A stretch of 64,000 nt of DNA from assembly GCA_023391005.1 (NCBI GenBank), contig JAEWBS010000070.1:1-64000 (forward strand), read 5' to 3'. The notes beneath the pieces were generated by a model that was not told the origin of the DNA, ran no database searches, and saw only the letters and a list, made by a program, of their open reading frames with translations. Below are positions 1 through 8,133 of this stretch, piece by piece. Numbering within the stretch: the first letter of the stretch is position 1; each line of letters begins with the position of its first letter. The position numbers and the translations under genes are program-made. Source of the DNA: Bacillota bacterium (lineage in GTDB: Bacteria; Bacillota; Clostridia; Oscillospirales; Ruminococcaceae).

Positions 1-116
1 CCACAGACAACCGGAATTATTACCCCACATGTCAAATTCACCTCACATTGATGATTTATTACATACTATGCCTTTGGTGTGATGGTGGTTACAACGTAGG
101 AAGGGAGAAACCCGCA

Positions 117-1244
117 ATGAGAAAAAAATTATCTGAGGAAGGCCAACCGCAGCCTGAGCGCCGGCGACGCCGCTCAAATGGGATGGCGCTGCTGGGTTCA
201 GTGCTGTTCGTGCTCGCCGCCGCCGGGTTTCTGGCCTTTTTTGCCATCTCAAGCGCGACTGACCTGCTCGCCTTCGGCAAGGAGAACCGGCAGATTGAAG
301 TGACGATTGAGAGCGGTATGTCGGTCAACGAGATTTCTCAGCTCTTAGGTCAGAGCGGCGTCATCGAGCAGCCGCTGACCTTTCGGCTCTACGCTGCGCT
401 GCGCAACAAGGATCACGACTTTCAGGCCGGAAGCTATGTTTTTAATTCGAACATGAGCTACGACCGCATTATCACGGCGTTGCGCTCGGGCGATATCATC
501 AAGGAAGAGGTCACCATCACCTTCTATGAGGGTATGACGCTGCGCGAGATCGCCGCCGCGCTTGAAGCGGAGGGCGTCTGCCCGGCCAAGGCCTTCATCG
601 AGTATACTCAGACCGGCGAGCTGGCTTACGAATTCATCGATATGATGCCCGAAAGCGACCTGCGTTTCAGGCGGCTTGAGGGATATCTGTTCCCCGACAC
701 CTACGATTTCTATGTCGGAGAGAATGTGCAGTCGGTCGCTAGAAAGTTTTTGAGAAACTTCCAGAACCGCGTCATGCCTGATCTCTATTCCGAGATACAG
801 GACGCGGGCATGACGCTCGACGAGGTGATCACCCTCGCCTCGGTCATCCAGAAGGAGGCAGGCAACCCCGAGGAGATGAGCATGGTCTCGTCGGTATTCC
901 ACAACCGCATGGACGACGTTGCCGCCGGACTGCCGATGTTGCAATCCGACGTGACGATTTTCTATGTCGAAAGCGACATCAAGCCCTATCAGACCCGCGC
1001 CATTCAAGAGATGTACGACTCGTATAACACCTATGTGCGCAAGGGCCTGCCGGTTGGCCCCATCTGCTCGCCCGGCTTGGATGCGATCAAGGCCGCGATA
1101 CACCCCGAGCAATCGCAGAACTATTTCTTCGTCACCGACATCAACGGCAAATATTATTACAGCAAAACGCTCGATCAGCACTATGCCAATGTGCGCAAGG
1201 CCGCTGCCGCAGGCGGCGCTAAACATGGCACTGACGTGCAATAA
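117..1244 (+). CDS. mltG: Endolytic murein transglycosylase MltG (YceG-like)
   Basis: A 375-residue membrane-anchored lytic transglycosylase that cleaves nascent peptidoglycan strands and so limits glycan length. The N-terminus is short, basic and cytoplasmic with an Arg run at residues 15-19. One membrane segment follows at about 23-46, then a LysM-like subdomain and the YceG catalytic domain. The family motif SVIQKEAG is present, and its Glu (about residue 247) is the expected catalytic acid. I chose the ATG at 117 because AGGAAGGGAG lies just upstream; an in-frame ATG at 48 has no such site. In many Firmicutes mltG is followed by U32 peptidase genes, and the next gene here is one. A dispersed repeat starts right after the stop codon. 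Confidence 0.95.
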   Translation: MRKKLSEEGQPQPERRRRRSNGMALLGSVLFVLAAAGFLAFFAISSATDLLAFGKENRQIEVTIESGMSVNEISQLLGQSGVIEQPLTFRLYAALRNKDHDFQAGSYVFNSNMSYDRIITALRSGDIIKEEVTITFYEGMTLREIAAALEAEGVCPAKAFIEYTQTGELAYEFIDMMPESDLRFRRLEGYLFPDTYDFYVGENVQSVARKFLRNFQNRVMPDLYSEIQDAGMTLDEVITLASVIQKEAGNPEEMSMVSSVFHNRMDDVAAGLPMLQSDVTIFYVESDIKPYQTRAIQEMYDSYNTYVRKGLPVGPICSPGLDAIKAAIHPEQSQNYFFVTDINGKYYYSKTLDQHYANVRKAAAAGGAKHGTDVQ

Positions 1245-1481
1245 TAGAAACAGCTTAAAAACAGGAGCGTATTGGCGGTCCAGTGAGTTGACATCTCATG
1301 CTAATGGTGCATGACGCCTTGCTTGCATGCCTAAAGTATTCGGATAATCAGTTCAACCGCGATATTTTGCCGCTGGTTGCGGTGCTGTTCTGATGGGCGC
1401 CAGCCCAGCTGCGTCCTCCGCCTTGCCAGACACAAAATATCGGCGCCAATTTTATTCCTGTTTTCAAGCCGTTTGACTATA
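1245..1481 (+). repeat. Dispersed repeat family 1, copy A (terminal inverted repeats)
   Basis: About 237 bp starting directly after the mltG stop. The right end reads CCTGTTTTCAAGCCGTTTGA then CTATA. The left end (AACAGCTTAAAAACAGG) is its imperfect complement. Internal blocks such as TTGGCGGTC, TTGCTTGCATGC, GTTCAACCGCGATATTT and GCGTCCTCCGCCTTGCCAGA recur in other copies at 10.6, 19.5, 44.8 and 56.3 kb. No coding capacity. It looks like a MITE or other non-autonomous palindromic element. Confidence 0.75.
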
Positions 1482-1527
1482 AAAGCGCCGTGCCGGTTCA
1501 TTCGTCTTTTTTAACACGGAATTTTTA

Positions 1528-1572
1528 TAAACCGGGCCGGGCGCGCGTTGGTGCATCGCCCGGCCCGGTTTA
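1528..1572 (+). terminator. Strong GC-rich hairpin between mltG and the U32 gene
   Basis: Perfect 16-bp stem (1528-1543 with 1557-1572, core CCGGGCCGGGCG) and a 13-nt loop. It probably ends transcription from mltG, although the downstream T run is weak. Confidence 0.6.
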
Positions 1573-1620
1573 TTGCGCACGGCCTACAGCCCGATATCCG
1601 CACATAAAGGAGCAAAACCA

Positions 1621-2844
1621 ATGAAAAAACCTGAGCTGCTGTGTCCCGCCGGAGATTTTGAGCGCCTGCAAACCGCGATCCGCTACGGGGCCGACGCGGT
1701 TTATATAGGCTCCACCCAATACGGCATGCGCGCCGCGCCCGCCAATTTTACGCTTGAACAGCTTGCGGGGGCGGCGGATTATGCCCACGCACACGGCGTC
1801 ACGCTGCATCTGACCGTCAACACGCTGCCGCGCTGCGACGAGACGATGGCGCTGCCCGACTTTTTAACACAGGCCGGGCAAACCGGTGTCGACGCTTTGA
1901 TTATTGCCGACCTCGGTGTGCTGACGCTGGCGCGCAAGCTGCTGCCCGATATCGAGCTGCACGCGTCGACCCAGACCGGCATCGTCAACGAGCTGACCGC
2001 CAACGCGCTTTATGACCTCGGCGTCAAGCGGGTGGTGCTCGCGCGCGAGCTGACGCTCGACGAGATCAGAACGATCCGCGCTCGAACGCCCGAGGCACTC
2101 GAGCTGGAGACGTTCATCCACGGGGCGATGTGCATGTCCATCTCGGGCCGGTGCGTCATCTCAAACTATCTTACCGGGCGGGACGCCAACCGGGGCGAGT
2201 GCTCGCAGCCCTGCCGCTGGAATTATCATCTGATGGAAGAAAAACGTCCGGGCATCTTTCTGCCGGTGTTTGAGGATGAACACGGCTCGACGATTCTAAA
2301 TGCGAAGGATCTGTGCATGCTCGAGCATCTAAAGGCGCTGGCCGACGCGGGCGTCACGAGCTTTAAAATCGAAGGGCGGGCAAAGTCCCCCTATTATGTC
2401 GGCGTTGTCACCAATGCCTACCGCGCCGCGCTCGACGCCGCCCTGCGTGGCGAATCCGCGCCCGAATGGACGCTGCGCGAGCTGCAAACCGTGTCGCACC
2501 GCGAATATTCGACCGGATTTTTCTTCGGGCGGGAGCCGTTGCAGCAGAGCTATTACGCGGGCGGCTATGTGCAGGATTGGGAGGTTAGCGCTGTTGTTGA
2601 GCGGTGCGAAAACGGGCGGCTGTATCTGATTGAGAAAAACCGCTTTGCGCAGGGGGATGTGCTAGAGCTCTTAGAGCCGGGACGGCAGCCGCGTCAGCTC
2701 ACGGTGACCGATCTGCGGGATGAGACGGGCGAGCTACTGGACGCCGCGCGGCATCCGCATATGAAGATCAGCGTGGCATATGACGGCGCCGCCAGCGCGG
2801 GCGCGATGCTGCGGCGCGATAAGGCATTGCGGCAGAATGCATAA
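1621..2844 (+). CDS. U32 family peptidase / tRNA or rRNA hydroxylation protein (TrhP/YrrO-like)
   Basis: A 407-residue soluble protein of the U32 family. The N-terminal part (from about residue 5, KPELLCPAGDFERLQTAI) is the typical TIM-barrel-like start. The family signature ETFIHGAMCMSISGRC is at about residues 163-178. Conserved cysteines continue in NRGECSQPCRW, which in characterised relatives are associated with iron-sulfur cluster binding. Relatives TrhP, RlhA and YrrN/YrrO act in 5-hydroxylation of tRNA or rRNA bases, and the mltG neighbourhood matches the Bacillus yrr cluster. The start at 1621 has AAAGGAG nine bases upstream. Whether the true role is RNA modification rather than proteolysis is inferred from the family and context. 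Confidence 0.88.
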   Translation: MKKPELLCPAGDFERLQTAIRYGADAVYIGSTQYGMRAAPANFTLEQLAGAADYAHAHGVTLHLTVNTLPRCDETMALPDFLTQAGQTGVDALIIADLGVLTLARKLLPDIELHASTQTGIVNELTANALYDLGVKRVVLARELTLDEIRTIRARTPEALELETFIHGAMCMSISGRCVISNYLTGRDANRGECSQPCRWNYHLMEEKRPGIFLPVFEDEHGSTILNAKDLCMLEHLKALADAGVTSFKIEGRAKSPYYVGVVTNAYRAALDAALRGESAPEWTLRELQTVSHREYSTGFFFGREPLQQSYYAGGYVQDWEVSAVVERCENGRLYLIEKNRFAQGDVLELLEPGRQPRQLTVTDLRDETGELLDAARHPHMKISVAYDGAASAGAMLRRDKALRQNA

Positions 2845-2903
2845 ATAGTTGGCGGATTAAAAGCTGGCCAAGTTTAGTAGCTCCACAGCGATCTCAAGTC
2901 GCT

Positions 2904-3001
2904 TGATTAAAGTTTTGGTTAAGCTTTTTTGATCCGCATACTCAATGGCGTGCGCGCCATTAAAAATAAGCCCGGCGCAGCCGGGCTTATTTCGCGCTTG
3001 T
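2904..3001 (+). repeat. Dispersed repeat family 2, partial copy
   Basis: This stretch begins TTGATTAAAGTTTTGGTTAA and continues with GCTTTTTTG, CTCAATGG and ATAAGCCCGGC. The same order occurs at 12.2 kb, and the first block also occurs at 30.9 kb. It contains the hairpin listed separately. Only the left part of the longer copies is present. Confidence 0.6.
2964..2992 (+). terminator. Terminator-like hairpin after the U32 gene
   Basis: Perfect 13-bp stem AAATAAGCCCGGC / GCCGGGCTTATTT with a 3-nt loop GCA. It lies 120 bp past the stop codon, inside the family 2 repeat fragment. Confidence 0.6.
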
Positions 3002-3120
3002 GGCACAAAACGCATCCCATAGCATTTTGTTGCTAAAACCCGAATGGTGTTTTAGCGACAAAGTACCCATCAAAAAGTGCTTCAGGCAATGTTTATGGCT
3101 TTTCATAGCCTTTTGAGGGA

Positions 3121-3369
3121 TTAATTAAGGCCCTCAAAGAAAGCATTATAATCGCTTTTGAAAATTATACTTAGGGCAACCAATTCGCTCACACGAATAT
3201 TTATTCTGTTCGTTTCAATCTTTGCATAGGTGCTTGAAGTCATATGCAGGCCCATAAGGTTCAATTTTGCCACAACTTGATCTTGAGTAAGCGAGGCTGT
3301 CTTTCTTAATTTTTGAATGTTTCTCCCTATATTCATATCGGGTCTAATCTTTTGCAACTTCCCTGCCAC
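3121..3369 (-). CDS. XRE-family helix-turn-helix regulator
   Basis: Up to 82 residues, essentially one Cro/C1-type HTH domain. It contains IGRNIQKLRKTASLTQDQV, then a YAKIETNR recognition/turn segment and a short C-terminal SELVALSIIFKSDY helix. The GTG at 3369 or the ATG at 3336 could start it; neither has a convincing ribosome site. It is divergent from the small gene at 3483. The shared intergenic region holds a good promoter overlapped by inverted and tandem repeats, which suits an autoregulated repressor. The gene is AT-rich compared with everything around it, suggesting acquisition by transfer. Confidence 0.8.
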   Translation of the reverse strand: MAGKLQKIRPDMNIGRNIQKLRKTASLTQDQVVAKLNLMGLHMTSSTYAKIETNRINIRVSELVALSIIFKSDYNAFFEGLN

Positions 3370-3404
3370 CCCTCGTAAAAATTCCTCATAGCGAATAATT
3401 CTTC

Positions 3405-3433
3405 TTGAGTTTACCCCTAAATTGCGATATAAT
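3405..3433 (+). promoter_or_regulatory. Sigma-A type promoter for the 3483 gene
   Basis: TTGAGT at 3405-3410, a 17-bp spacer and TATAAT at 3428-3433. It is followed by GGGGGT (3471-3476) upstream of the ATG at 3483. Confidence 0.7.
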
Positions 3434-3467
3434 GTTTCGCAATAAAGAAAGTTTCGCTATTAAGAAA
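3421..3467. promoter_or_regulatory. Probable operator: inverted plus tandem repeats
   Basis: ATTGCGA (3421-3427) and TCGCAAT (3437-3443) form an inverted repeat around the -10 box. GTTTCGCAATAAAGAAA (3434-3450) is then repeated as GTTTCGCTATTAAGAAA (3451-3467), with 15 of 17 bases identical. These are probably binding sites for the XRE protein encoded next door. Confidence 0.55.
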
Positions 3468-3482
3468 GATGGGGGTTAGAAA

Positions 3483-3887
3483 ATGGAAACCAATGAAAAA
3501 GAATGGCAAAGCATAATAGCCTTAAATATAGTATCCCGACTGCTTCAACTCAATGCAGAAAACAAGATATGTTGGGCTTGCATAGGGGAGAGCGGCAACT
3601 TCAGAAATGTTCAAACAGAGGACTTTGAAATGTTGCATAAAGCAATAAGAAATGGCTATTTCAAAGGAAGCGCTGCCATAGTCTTATGGGAGGACGGAAC
3701 GGGCTTAGTCGGATGGAAGCTGGATGCTGCAGAAAAGGTGGGTAAAACGGTATATACCGCTTATGCTCCCGCCTTTGGTGGCTCAAGCGCTTTTGGCTGC
3801 GGGCGGCGGGGCACGGTGTCGGCCTCGGATGGGGTGCGTCCGCCCGTCGGCTGCCGCCGCTGCATTTCGGTCATGTGCGCCCAGTAG
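3483..3887 (+). CDS. Small hypothetical protein, probably with a recombined C-terminus
   Basis: A 134-residue protein that I do not recognise. The first about 92 residues (METNEKEWQSIIALNIVSRL onward) have ordinary soluble-protein composition and AT-rich codons. From about residue 93 the frame runs antisense through the 3' end of the DUF4130 gene and becomes Gly/Cys/Arg-rich. The base composition also jumps near 3760. I infer that the original gene ended near or beyond this junction and that its tail was lost when the AT-rich island was joined to the GC-rich chromosome. It has its own promoter and ribosome site and pairs with the divergent XRE regulator. A toxin/antitoxin or immunity role is possible but unsupported. 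Confidence 0.55.
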   Translation: METNEKEWQSIIALNIVSRLLQLNAENKICWACIGESGNFRNVQTEDFEMLHKAIRNGYFKGSAAIVLWEDGTGLVGWKLDAAEKVGKTVYTAYAPAFGGSSAFGCGRRGTVSASDGVRPPVGCRRCISVMCAQ

Positions 3888-4603
3888 CGCTTAGGCATAT
3901 GACCCATCTGGCAGCGGGGATTGATACGCTCGCGGATGGCGATTGCATCAAAATAGACGCCCCACAGCTCACGGTAAAACCGCTCGGTTTCATCCGCCTC
4001 AGGTTCGATGAAATCCTCAAGGTCGACAATGGCCCACCTCGGCGGCTTGTGTATGAGCGCGCTGCGGTGGGTTTTATCGTAAATGACGAACAGCTCGTTG
4101 TGAAATCGGTCGCAAAAATGCGGCGCAATGGTTGGCAGCACCCGGTTTTTAGGCTCGATGACCGCTACAAGGCCCTTGTCATACTCCGAAAAACGGATAA
4201 ACTCAAGATATTGGTGGCTTTCGCGCTTTAAAAATAGCACGGCCTTTTGCAGCGCGTGCACGGTGGGGTCGGTCAGCAGCTCACAGACTGATTTTCCGTA
4301 TTCAAAGCCGAGCGTAATAAAATCAAGCAGCAGCAACTCGCGCTGCGGGTGGCAGGTGCAAAACCCGTTGGTGACGAGATAGAGCGCCTCCTCCGAGATT
4401 TTTTGGCCGATGCCGTTTCTGACCCGTCCGGCCCGTTCAAGGTCGGTTTCAATCCACTGCCGCGCCATCAGCGAGGGCTCGCTGGCCTCCTCGGCGATGA
4501 TGTCATACGGGCGTTGCTTTTGCAAAAAGCTTTCAAACACGCAGCTCAAAAAGCCCTCAAAGCTGCCGTCGTAAAGATAGATTATATCTGCCCGCTGATG
4601 CAT
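3761..4603 (-). CDS. DUF4130 / TIGR03915-type DNA metabolism protein
   Basis: A 280-residue soluble protein. The N-terminus IIYLYDGSFEGFLSCVFES is characteristic of the TIGR03915/DUF4130 family, which is almost always encoded next to a TIGR03916 radical SAM protein, as here. Some relatives are fused to a uracil-DNA glycosylase-like (UdgX) domain, so a role in DNA repair or base modification is expected, but the reaction is unknown. I chose the ATG at 4603 because GGGAGG lies nine bases upstream; it overlaps the end of the radical SAM gene by 22 bp, indicating translational coupling. The last about 30 residues are Pro/Arg-rich and look like a poorly conserved extension. Confidence 0.85.
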   Translation of the reverse strand: MHQRADIIYLYDGSFEGFLSCVFESFLQKQRPYDIIAEEASEPSLMARQWIETDLERAGRVRNGIGQKISEEALYLVTNGFCTCHPQRELLLLDFITLGFEYGKSVCELLTDPTVHALQKAVLFLKRESHQYLEFIRFSEYDKGLVAVIEPKNRVLPTIAPHFCDRFHNELFVIYDKTHRSALIHKPPRWAIVDLEDFIEPEADETERFYRELWGVYFDAIAIRERINPRCQMGHMPKRYWAHMTEMQRRQPTGGRTPSEADTVPRRPQPKALEPPKAGA

Positions 4604-5886
4604 TTGACGACATCCTCCCGCGTAATCTGGTCTGAAAAAAGGCTCAGCTGTTCGCCGCCCTGAAGGGGCAGACGCTGCTTCTGGCTGTCTGAAATCAGCG
4701 CGCACAGCGCGTTGTCGGGCGTGATGCGCACCCCTTCGGCGGTCTTGCCTTGACAGGTGATGAAATATTGCGCGCGCTTTAAGACAACGCCGATGCGACG
4801 CAGCCCTTCAAAATCGAGCTTAGCCTCGCGTCGGGCGCGCAGAATGCGCAGCGTGCTGTTCACGCCGATGCCCGGCACGCGCAGGAGTAATTCGCGCGGG
4901 GCGGTGTTGACCTCGACCGGGAACAGCGCCATGTTGTTGATCGCCCAGTTGCACTTGGGGTCGATGAGTGGATTGAGGGCCGTGTGCTGCGCGTCGAGAA
5001 TTTCGTCGGCTGAAAAGCCGTAGAACCGCAGTAGCCAGTCGGCCTGATACAGCCGGTGCTCGCGCAGCAGCGGGGGACTGGCGGTGCGCGCGGGCAGCAG
5101 CGGATTGTCCGAAACGGGGATATAGGCCGAAAAAAACACGCGCTTGAGGCTGAACTTTTTATAAAGTGCCGCCGTGAGCTGCAAGATTTGATAATCGCTC
5201 TCGGGCGTCGCACCCACGATCATCTGGGTGCTCTGTCCGGCGGGGGCGAACGGCTCGGCGTGGCGGTAGCGTACGAGATCGGTGCAGTTTTCTTTAATGC
5301 CGTCGCGCAGCAGCCCCATCGGCCGCAGGATAGCGGCCTTGCTTTTGTCGGGCGCGAGCCGATCAAGACTTTGCTGCGAGGGCAGCTCGATATTGACGCT
5401 CATCCGGTCGGCGAGTCGACCCAGGCGGCCCAGCAGCAGATCGTCGGCTCCCGGAATCGCCTTGGCATGGATATAGCCGCGAAAGCCGTATTCCTCACGC
5501 AGAATGCGCAGCGTTTCAATCATCCGCTCACAGGTGTAATCGGGGCTTTTGACGACACCCGAGCTTAAAAACAGGCCTTCAATATAATTGCGGCGATAAA
5601 AATGGATGGTCAGGTCGGCCAGCTCGCGCGGCGTAAAGGTGGCGCGCGGCAGGTCGTTTGAGGCGCGATTGAGGCAGTAGGCGCAGTTATAAATGCAGGC
5701 GTTGCTCATTAAAACCTTCAGTAAAGAAATGCAGCGCCCATCGGCTGAAAAGCTGTGGCAGATGCCGCAGGCCGCGGCGTTGCCGAGCTGCCCGCCCTTG
5801 CCGTCGCGGTCCACGCCGCTGCTGGTGCAGGCGGCGTCATATTTGGCCGCGTCGGATAAGATGCGCAGCTTATCAAAGAGATCCAA
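4582..5886 (-). CDS. Putative DNA modification/repair radical SAM protein (TIGR03916-like)
   Basis: 434 residues. The radical SAM cluster motif is C64-x3-C68-x2-C71 (SNACIYNCAYCLNR). Extra cysteines at about C20, C40, C43 and C52 could hold another metal site. Near the C-terminus, LLRVPGIGVNSTLRILRAR is a helix-hairpin-helix, a non-specific DNA-binding element, which supports a DNA substrate. I chose a TTG start at 5886 (reading M-D-L-F-D-K-L) because AGGGGTGT lies just upstream and family members begin at this point; the frame is open further upstream. It forms an operon with the overlapping DUF4130 gene. The substrate is unknown. Confidence 0.88.
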   Translation of the reverse strand: MDLFDKLRILSDAAKYDAACTSSGVDRDGKGGQLGNAAACGICHSFSADGRCISLLKVLMSNACIYNCAYCLNRASNDLPRATFTPRELADLTIHFYRRNYIEGLFLSSGVVKSPDYTCERMIETLRILREEYGFRGYIHAKAIPGADDLLLGRLGRLADRMSVNIELPSQQSLDRLAPDKSKAAILRPMGLLRDGIKENCTDLVRYRHAEPFAPAGQSTQMIVGATPESDYQILQLTAALYKKFSLKRVFFSAYIPVSDNPLLPARTASPPLLREHRLYQADWLLRFYGFSADEILDAQHTALNPLIDPKCNWAINNMALFPVEVNTAPRELLLRVPGIGVNSTLRILRARREAKLDFEGLRRIGVVLKRAQYFITCQGKTAEGVRITPDNALCALISDSQKQRLPLQGGEQLSLFSDQITREDVVKCISGQI

Positions 5887-6039
5887 AATCAACACCCCTA
5901 TAGGAACAAATGTTCTTAACTGTATCCCCATTCTAGCAGGGCGGCGCGGCAAAGTCAAGCGGCGGAAAAACTTCCCGGATAAAAAATTGGCGCAGCAAAA
6001 AGCGGCCCCGCCAAAAGGCGGAGCCGCGTAATCAATCCG

Positions 6040-7638
6040 TTATTTAAAGCCAAGTCCCTGCATTTCAAGGAACTCATCGTAGGTGCACATGCGGTCGATG
6101 CAGCCCTCGTCGGTGATCTGAATGATGCGGTTGGCGACGGTCTGAATGAACTGGTGGTCGTGCGACGCAAACAGAATGACGCCCTTAAAATCGATGAGGC
6201 CGTTGTTGACGGCGGTGATCGACTCCAGATCGAGGTGGTTGGTCGGCTGGTCGAGCATCAGCACATTGGAGCCCGAGAGCATCATGCGCGAGAGCATGCA
6301 GCGAACCTTCTCGCCGCCCGACAGCACCTTGACCGGCTTATAAACCTCGTCGCCCGAGAAGAGCATGCGCCCTAAAAAGCCGCGCAGATAGCTCTCGGAG
6401 TCGTCGGTCGAATACTGGCGCAGCCACTCGATGAGGTTGTAGTCGTTGTCGTTGAAAAACGCCGAGTTGTCCTTGGGGAAATAGGACTGCGAGGTCGACA
6501 GGCCCCATTTAAAGCTGCCCGCGTCAGGCTCGATTTCTTCAAACAGAATCTGGAACAGCGCGGTGGCGGACTGCTCGTTCTCACAGAGAATCGCGACCTT
6601 ATCCTCGCGGTTGAGCCGAAAGGACACGTTGTTGAGCACCTTGACGCCGTCGACCGTTTTCGAGAGGTTCTCGACCTGCAGCGTCTCGCGGCCGATCTCG
6701 CGGTCGGGCTTAAACGACACCCACGGGTAGCGCCGCGACGATGCGGGTAGCTCCTCAACGGTGAGCTTTTCGATCAGCTTCTTGCGCGAGGTGGCCTGCT
6801 TCGACTTCGATTTGTTTGCCGAGAAGCGCTCGATAAACTTTTGCAGCTCCTTGATCTTATCCTCGCTCTTGCGGTTCTGATCCTTCATCATCTGCTGGAT
6901 CAGGCGGCTTGATTCATACCAGAAGTCGTAGTTGCCCACGTACATTTTAATCTTGCCGAAGTCTACGTCGACGATGTGGGTGCAGACGGTGTTCAAAAAG
7001 TGGCGGTCATGCGAGACGACGATGACGGTGCCAAAAAAGTCGAGCAGAAAATTCTCGAGCCAGTTGACCGAGGCCACGTCGAGATGGTTGGTCGGCTCGT
7101 CGAGCAGCACGATCTCAGGCCGGCCGAACAGCGCCTGCGCCAGCAGCACCTTGACCTTTTCGCCGCCCTGCAGGCTGTGCATCTCGGCGTAATGCAGCGC
7201 GCTGCCGAGCCCGAGGCCCTGCAAAAGCTGCGCCGCCTCGGTTTCGGCCTCCCAGCCGTTGAGCTCGGCGAACTCGCCCTCAAGCTCCGAGGCCTTTTCG
7301 CCATCCTCGTCGGTGAACTCCTCTTTAGCGTAGAGTTCTTCCTTCTCCTTCATGATCTCATAAAGGCGCGGGTTGCCCATAAAAACGGTGTCCATCACCG
7401 TGTACTGGTCGTATTGGAAATGATCCTGCTTGAGCACCGACATGCGGGTGCCCTCGCCGATGCTCACCTCGCCGGTGGTGCTCTCCAGCTCGCCCGAGAG
7501 CAGACGCAGAAAGGTGGATTTTCCGGCCCCGTTCGCCCCGATGACGCCGTAGCAGTTGCCCGGCGTAAATTTGAGGTTTACATTGTTAAAAAGCTTTGTG
7601 CCGCCGAATTGCAGCCCAAGATCCGTCACCGTTATCAC
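6040..7638 (-). CDS. ABC-F family ATPase (YkpA/YbiT-like)
   Basis: A 532-residue cytoplasmic protein with two ABC domains and no membrane segments. The first has Walker A GANGAGKS at 34-41, signature LQGGEKVKVLLAQAL and Walker B IVLLDEPTNHLD. A charged linker (KSEDKIKELQKFIERFSANK region) corresponds to the ribosome-contacting P-site tRNA interaction motif. The second domain has LSGGEKVRCML and VLMLDQPTNHLD, while its Walker A position reads CENEQSATA, so it is degenerate and may not hydrolyse ATP normally. ABC-F proteins act on the ribosome in translation control or antibiotic protection. The N-terminus resembles the housekeeping YkpA/YbiT group rather than a resistance type. Confidence 0.92.
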   Translation of the reverse strand: MITVTDLGLQFGGTKLFNNVNLKFTPGNCYGVIGANGAGKSTFLRLLSGELESTTGEVSIGEGTRMSVLKQDHFQYDQYTVMDTVFMGNPRLYEIMKEKEELYAKEEFTDEDGEKASELEGEFAELNGWEAETEAAQLLQGLGLGSALHYAEMHSLQGGEKVKVLLAQALFGRPEIVLLDEPTNHLDVASVNWLENFLLDFFGTVIVVSHDRHFLNTVCTHIVDVDFGKIKMYVGNYDFWYESSRLIQQMMKDQNRKSEDKIKELQKFIERFSANKSKSKQATSRKKLIEKLTVEELPASSRRYPWVSFKPDREIGRETLQVENLSKTVDGVKVLNNVSFRLNREDKVAILCENEQSATALFQILFEEIEPDAGSFKWGLSTSQSYFPKDNSAFFNDNDYNLIEWLRQYSTDDSESYLRGFLGRMLFSGDEVYKPVKVLSGGEKVRCMLSRMMLSGSNVLMLDQPTNHLDLESITAVNNGLIDFKGVILFASHDHQFIQTVANRIIQITDEGCIDRMCTYDEFLEMQGLGFK

Positions 7639-8092
7639 TGTTTAACCGCCTTTTCAAAATTAAAATTGCTTTAATAGATTGCCGCCGCGCTCAACAGCAC
7701 GGCAGGCCTGAGCCTGCGGGCCCGCTTAAAGCCCCATGGCACTAAAAAGCCTGCGCTATGGCCATCCGTTAAAAATAGCCGCACAGACACTCATTATGAC
7801 AGCATAGCAAACCCCGGCGCTTCTGTCAAATATCCAGTGAAATTTCGCAGCACTTTTGCCAGAAGCAATTTTAAAGGCCTCAGATTTTGCGCTGTTTTTT
7901 GCGCGCATGGATGGCTCGTTTGGGCTTTTAATACGGATTCTTGATAAAAATAAAGGCATTTTCATCAAGAACGACCCGGCTGCGCCGTGTTAAGTAAAAA
8001 ACGTCTTATGCCATTTCGTCGCTAAAGCCTTTGTTAGGTGTTTAGAGCGCGTATGGATAAGAATCATCCCGTGAATTAGAACAAAACAAAAA
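7639..8092. other. Intergenic region, mostly unexplained
   Basis: About 450 bp without a credible gene. It contains a small hairpin (GCAGGC-CTGA-GCCTGC, 7702-7717) and, near 7970, CCCGGCTGCGCCGTG, a fragment shared with the family 2 repeat at 12.3 kb. A 70-codon frame on the minus strand has no ribosome site or recognisable content. Confidence 0.4.
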
Positions 8093-8122
8093 CAGGGTGC
8101 TTTACAAATGCAAAGCACCCTG
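8093..8122 (-). terminator. Terminator of the cheW gene
   Basis: Stem CAGGGTGCTTT / AAAGCACCCTG with an 8-nt loop, followed on the minus strand by TTTTTGTTTTG. Confidence 0.85.
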
Positions 8123-8133
8123 CTGTTATCTCG

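Noticed and set aside
7756..7968. 70-codon minus-strand frame
   Set aside because: No ribosome site, no promoter, odd composition and no recognisable motif.
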